From the NCBI GenBank assembly GCA_001516765.1, contig LOCH01000010.1:1-8428 (forward strand): 8,428 nt of DNA. Reading direction: 5' to 3'. The position numbers and the translations under genes are program-made. The DNA is from Vulcanisaeta sp. MG_3 (lineage in GTDB: Archaea > Thermoproteota > Thermoprotei > Thermoproteales > Thermocladiaceae). The notes beneath the pieces are model-generated. The model was not told where the DNA came from. It did not search any database and was given only the letters and a program-made list of their open reading frames with translations. Numbering within the stretch: position 1 is the stretch's first letter; each line of letters starts with the position of its first letter. Below, piece after piece: positions 5,755-8,428 of this stretch.

Positions 5755-7653
5755 ATGAGAAGGTGGGCTGGAATAATCGTAATATTAACCCTATCCCTAA
5801 CCGTGGCATTGTTAACCGCGGCATTAGCCGCTGAGTGGCAACAGGTTATTGTTTACACGAGATCAACAACAATACACGCGCTCGCAGTATCCTCAAACAA
5901 CACAGGCACTGTCATAAACATAACAGTAACAGCAATGACACCAGGCTCGGGCTATGTGTACGTTGCCTCAAGCCCATTACCAACCGCCGAAAGTGGCACG
6001 TTCATCTCATCATCGCAAATAGCCGCCCTGGTCGCCACATACTTGGCGAACCAACCATTCAATAAGTACAACTTCCTAATAAATGTGGAACCAACAACCC
6101 TCGAGATCGGCGGACCATCAGCCAGTGGTTACATGACCGTTGCCATGTGGGCATTAATAACAAACCACACATTAAATCCCGACGTCGTGATGACCGGCAT
6201 GATATTGCCAGATGGGTCCATAGGGCCAGTTGGAGGGTTGCCAGCTAAAATAGAGGCTGCCGCCCAGGAGGGCTACGAGGTTGTGTTGATACCGTATGGG
6301 CAGCAGGAGTACCAAACGAGTACTGGGCAGGTCATCAACCTGGTAAGTTATGGTAGAAGCCTTGGTGTGGATGTTATACCTATAATGAGCGTTAGGCAAG
6401 CCATTTACTACTTCACCGGTGTTAACCTCACAATACCATCGATATCAAGTGAGGAATTGAAGAATACGGCCTACGTCAATATTACGAAATTCCTCTGGAT
6501 GAGAATATATGACAGGTTAATTAAGAGCGGGGCCATCAATTCCACGGACCCAAACGTTTCCAAATACGTAAAACAGGCAATCAATTATGCAAACCAGGGC
6601 ATGTACTACACAGCGGCAAGCCTCGGTTTCCAAGGATTAATTAATTATTACCAAGATGAGATGCAGAATTATACCACAAGCCAACTATACGGATTACTTA
6701 ATCAATTAAACAATGAACTCAACTACTACAGTAACGCCGTTTCCCACTACAATGTAACCACGGCAAACATAGACATAATAATTGGAATATACGATAGGAT
6801 TGAGGATGCGCAGCAGTCATTAACGGCTGCAAGCCAGGACTTGACAACGAACGATATTGCTGACGCAATAAGTAACTTAGCATATGCTAAGGCTAGGATT
6901 GAGACCTTGGGTGATTGGCTTGCAGTACTCAACGCAATAAATGGTGGTGCACCAATATCGACTAATTATCTCGAGGAACTAACGAGTATGTACCTGGTCT
7001 ATGCTCAGTCAATAACTGAGTACACAATCTCACTATCAAACGCAATAGGCCTTCCCAATGCAATGCAGGAGATGAATTCCATAACGCAAGAGGTTCAGAA
7101 CGCCCAAAACAATTACCAAAATGGGCTTTACCCACTAGCCCTGGCGCAGAGCCTTGATGCAATATCGAGTAATGACGCAATGCTACACTTACTATTTACA
7201 CCAACAATCAATGGGCAGGAAAGTGCTGGTTATTTGATAAATATAACGGAATACGTTAGGAAGTTAGCGGTATTCAACACGTACGAGGCCGAGAATAGGT
7301 GCGGTCTATTCCCAATGCTTGCAATATCCTACATAGACTTTGGCAATTACTACCTAGGTGACTATAACTCAACAGGTAACATTAATGATTTAGCGGCAGC
7401 GCTCCAACTCTATGAATTAGCGGCATCGTATTCACAGGCACTTTACGAACTAGCCGCATCAACTAACTCGTGTGGTACGCCCTTCACAATAACTAATATA
7501 CAACCAATAAATGTAAGCAATGCGTCATTCAATATTCAAAACACCTCATTAACTGGTTACAACATGGCATTCTTAGTGGTTGGTATAGCGTTGGTGGCAT
7601 TGGCTGTGGGTGTCGCCATATTTTCATTAAAAAGCCTAAAAATTAACGAATAA
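5755..7653 (+). CDS. Exported, membrane-anchored Lon-like (S16) serine protease
   Basis: A 632-residue protein. Residues 1-26 form a signal peptide: RR, a long hydrophobic core, then ALAA before E27. Residues about 45-220 are a Lon-type proteolytic domain: GGPSASGYMT (119-128), with S122 matching the Lon catalytic Ser, and GSIGPVGGLPAKIEAA (154-169), with K165 matching the catalytic Lys. There is no ATPase domain. Residues about 230-570 are mostly helical and rich in Asn, Tyr, Gln and Ala, possibly TPR-like hairpins. The C-terminus has a membrane helix (about 604-624) and a short KSLKINE tail. About 14 N-x-S/T sites across the body fit a glycosylated surface protein. This is like the archaeal predicted secreted S16 proteases of COG1750 type (assignment from memory). 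It probably faces outside and works without ATP; substrates are unknown. The only Cys residues are C516 and C573, a possible disulfide. The frame is intact over 1.9 kb. Confidence 0.87.
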   Translation: MRRWAGIIVILTLSLTVALLTAALAAEWQQVIVYTRSTTIHALAVSSNNTGTVINITVTAMTPGSGYVYVASSPLPTAESGTFISSSQIAALVATYLANQPFNKYNFLINVEPTTLEIGGPSASGYMTVAMWALITNHTLNPDVVMTGMILPDGSIGPVGGLPAKIEAAAQEGYEVVLIPYGQQEYQTSTGQVINLVSYGRSLGVDVIPIMSVRQAIYYFTGVNLTIPSISSEELKNTAYVNITKFLWMRIYDRLIKSGAINSTDPNVSKYVKQAINYANQGMYYTAASLGFQGLINYYQDEMQNYTTSQLYGLLNQLNNELNYYSNAVSHYNVTTANIDIIIGIYDRIEDAQQSLTAASQDLTTNDIADAISNLAYAKARIETLGDWLAVLNAINGGAPISTNYLEELTSMYLVYAQSITEYTISLSNAIGLPNAMQEMNSITQEVQNAQNNYQNGLYPLALAQSLDAISSNDAMLHLLFTPTINGQESAGYLINITEYVRKLAVFNTYEAENRCGLFPMLAISYIDFGNYYLGDYNSTGNINDLAAALQLYELAASYSQALYELAASTNSCGTPFTITNIQPINVSNASFNIQNTSLTGYNMAFLVVGIALVALAVGVAIFSLKSLKINE

Positions 7654-7656
7654 GCC

Positions 7657-7660
7657 GGGG
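7657..7660 (+). promoter_or_regulatory. Shine-Dalgarno-like GGGG before the DedA/VTT-like gene
   Basis: GGGG sits five bases before the ATG at 7666, in the 12-base gap after the protease stop. This non-first gene of an operon appears to use a ribosome-binding site, unlike the leaderless first genes around it. Confidence 0.4.
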
Positions 7661-7665
7661 TTTGT

Positions 7666-8286
7666 ATGGATTTCATATACGCATTAATTGCAGTATTCAT
7701 AATAAGTTTCGTAAGCAATGCATTACCATTCTTCGGCGAGGCCTACACCGTCTACGCCTCACTGTTACTACTGAGCATTGGTGCCTCCCCCTACAACACC
7801 CTAATAGTAATTATTGTGACCGCCGTGGGCGCTGCGATATCAAAGAACGTATCCTACGCGTTGGGTTATGCATTAAAGAGGCCGTTGAGGAAGACGAGCG
7901 CTGTCAGATTGATAGGGGCCTTATCGAACAAGGCACCACTATGGATCTTGGTAATCGTACTAGCCGCAATACCGGGCCTTCCACTTGATGATTACCTCTA
8001 CATAGGGGCTGGGGCGGCCATTATAAGCCCATTAAAGCTAAACACCTACGTTCTAGTTGGTAAGGTCATAAAGAGTTCCGTTGAGATACCGATAGAGCTA
8101 TTGCTATTCTCATCAATATACACAGCATTTAGATATAGCATAGGCATATCCCTATTCCAGGTCATCATGGCTGTCATATTCACGGCCTTGGCAGTGGTAA
8201 TATTCAAGATTGATTGGGTGAAAATTTACGTAAAGCTCCAGTATAGGCTTCCGTATTTACCCAAGATAGGTAATGATGATTTTTAA
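7666..8286 (+). CDS. DedA/VTT-like integral membrane protein
   Basis: A 206-residue, very hydrophobic protein with about five or six membrane segments (roughly 3-20, 27-58, 91-105, 111-125, 142-157, 161-181) and a basic C-terminal tail. The arrangement resembles the VTT/SNARE-associated (DedA) family: a re-entrant-like N-terminal segment NALPFFGEAYTVYAS with a Glu, a small-residue helix GAAISKNVSYALGYAL like the family G-x3-G-x4-Y-x2-G pattern, and PGLPLDDYLYIGAGAA like the family R-x-x-P-G segment. Bacterial and eukaryotic relatives are linked to membrane homeostasis and lipid scrambling. A specific substrate cannot be read here. It lies 12 bases after the Lon-like protease gene, so the two are very likely co-transcribed and may act together at the membrane. 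The frame is intact. The family call is moderately sure; another small archaeal membrane family is possible. Confidence 0.75.
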   Translation: MDFIYALIAVFIISFVSNALPFFGEAYTVYASLLLLSIGASPYNTLIVIIVTAVGAAISKNVSYALGYALKRPLRKTSAVRLIGALSNKAPLWILVIVLAAIPGLPLDDYLYIGAGAAIISPLKLNTYVLVGKVIKSSVEIPIELLLFSSIYTAFRYSIGISLFQVIMAVIFTALAVVIFKIDWVKIYVKLQYRLPYLPKIGNDDF

Positions 8287-8300
8287 TTTTGAAGCGTTGC

Positions 8301-8313
8301 CTTATTTTTATTA
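8301..8313 (+). terminator. T-rich terminator after the protease-DedA operon
   Basis: The short gap after the DedA-like stop contains the pyrimidine-rich run CTTATTTTTATTA, the type of oligo-T signal that ends archaeal transcription without a hairpin. It is followed immediately by the convergent gene end. Confidence 0.4.
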
Positions 8314-8428
8314 TTATGATGATTGAACAAGCCTCTTAGCGAGTGCGTATATGAGTGGTATGACTATTATGCCGAAGGCGTATGGCCAGGCCCCATGACA
8401 TGGCATATATTATTTGCGTTATATTCGC
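8314..8428 (-). CDS. C-terminal tail of a hydrophobic membrane protein (cut by window edge; probable +1 shift)
   Basis: Only the last about 38 codons are in the window, ending with a stop at 8314-8316. The final frame reads WPYAFGIIVIPLIYALAKRL and then VQSS, a typical last membrane helix with a basic end. That frame is closed upstream by stops near 8410-8421. The neighbouring frame at the edge reads ANITQIIYAMSW, also protein-like. Removing one base of the CCCC run at 8391-8394 joins them into one continuous hydrophobic tail. A free-standing 30-residue peptide from the ATG at 8404-8406 is the alternative, but its N-terminus (MPCHG) looks less natural. A transporter is a guess; no family can be named from this fragment. 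Confidence 0.45.

Noticed and set aside
7662..7988. Plus-strand frame overlapping the DedA/VTT-like start
   Set aside because: The overlapping frame from 7666 has coherent membrane helices and a Shine-Dalgarno-like site; the alternative is Arg/Cys-rich and shadow-like.
8316..8322. ATGATGA resembling a C box of a C/D guide RNA
   Set aside because: No D box (CTGA) or C'/D' pair at suitable spacing follows, and the bases overlap the stop region of a likely coding sequence.

Overview
The window is most likely from a hyperthermophilic crenarchaeon of the Thermoproteales, with Vulcanisaeta or Caldivirga as the best guess. The gene content supports this: a topoisomerase VI A subunit, a QueF-like archaeosine enzyme of the crenarchaeal type, a stand-alone short NAD synthetase, and an exported archaeal Lon-like (S16) protease. 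Promoters are archaeal: six genes have an A/T-rich TATA-like box centred about 24-28 bases before the start codon, which implies leaderless mRNAs. The genus is inferred, not shown.

Layout from left to right. A carbon-nitrogen hydrolase on the minus strand is cut by the left edge. It closely resembles the glutaminase domain of glutamine-dependent NAD synthetases and is divergent from nadE, so the two may form a split, two-protein NAD synthetase. Downstream of nadE on the plus strand is a two-helix membrane protein with a possible PH-like domain. Its stop overlaps by one base the start of a QueF-like gene, predicted to make archaeosine in tRNA. Convergent to these are moaA (molybdenum cofactor) and top6A (DNA topology) on the minus strand. 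argF (ornithine carbamoyltransferase) diverges from top6A. It is followed by a two-gene plus-strand unit: a signal-peptide-bearing, C-terminally anchored Lon-like protease, then a DedA/VTT-like membrane protein 12 bases later. The tail of a minus-strand hydrophobic protein is cut by the right edge.

The most striking property is a repeated defect of one kind. Three genes (the PH-like gene, moaA and top6A) are each split by a shift that removing exactly one base repairs. Both halves carry parts of the same family, and in moaA and top6A the split separates essential cofactor- or metal-binding residues. The protein tail at the right edge shows a probable fourth case, and the start of moaA a possible fifth. 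All are in the same (+1) direction, at or near short runs of one base. The other five genes, including one of 1.9 kb, are intact. Either the assembly carries single-base insertions or these genes depend on +1 recoding. Sequence alone cannot decide, but topoisomerase VI and MoaA make ordinary gene decay unlikely.

There is no gene-free stretch over 300 bases. The longest gap is the 155 bases between top6A and argF, which holds two promoters and a small palindrome. I saw no tRNA, rRNA, CRISPR array or insertion sequence.
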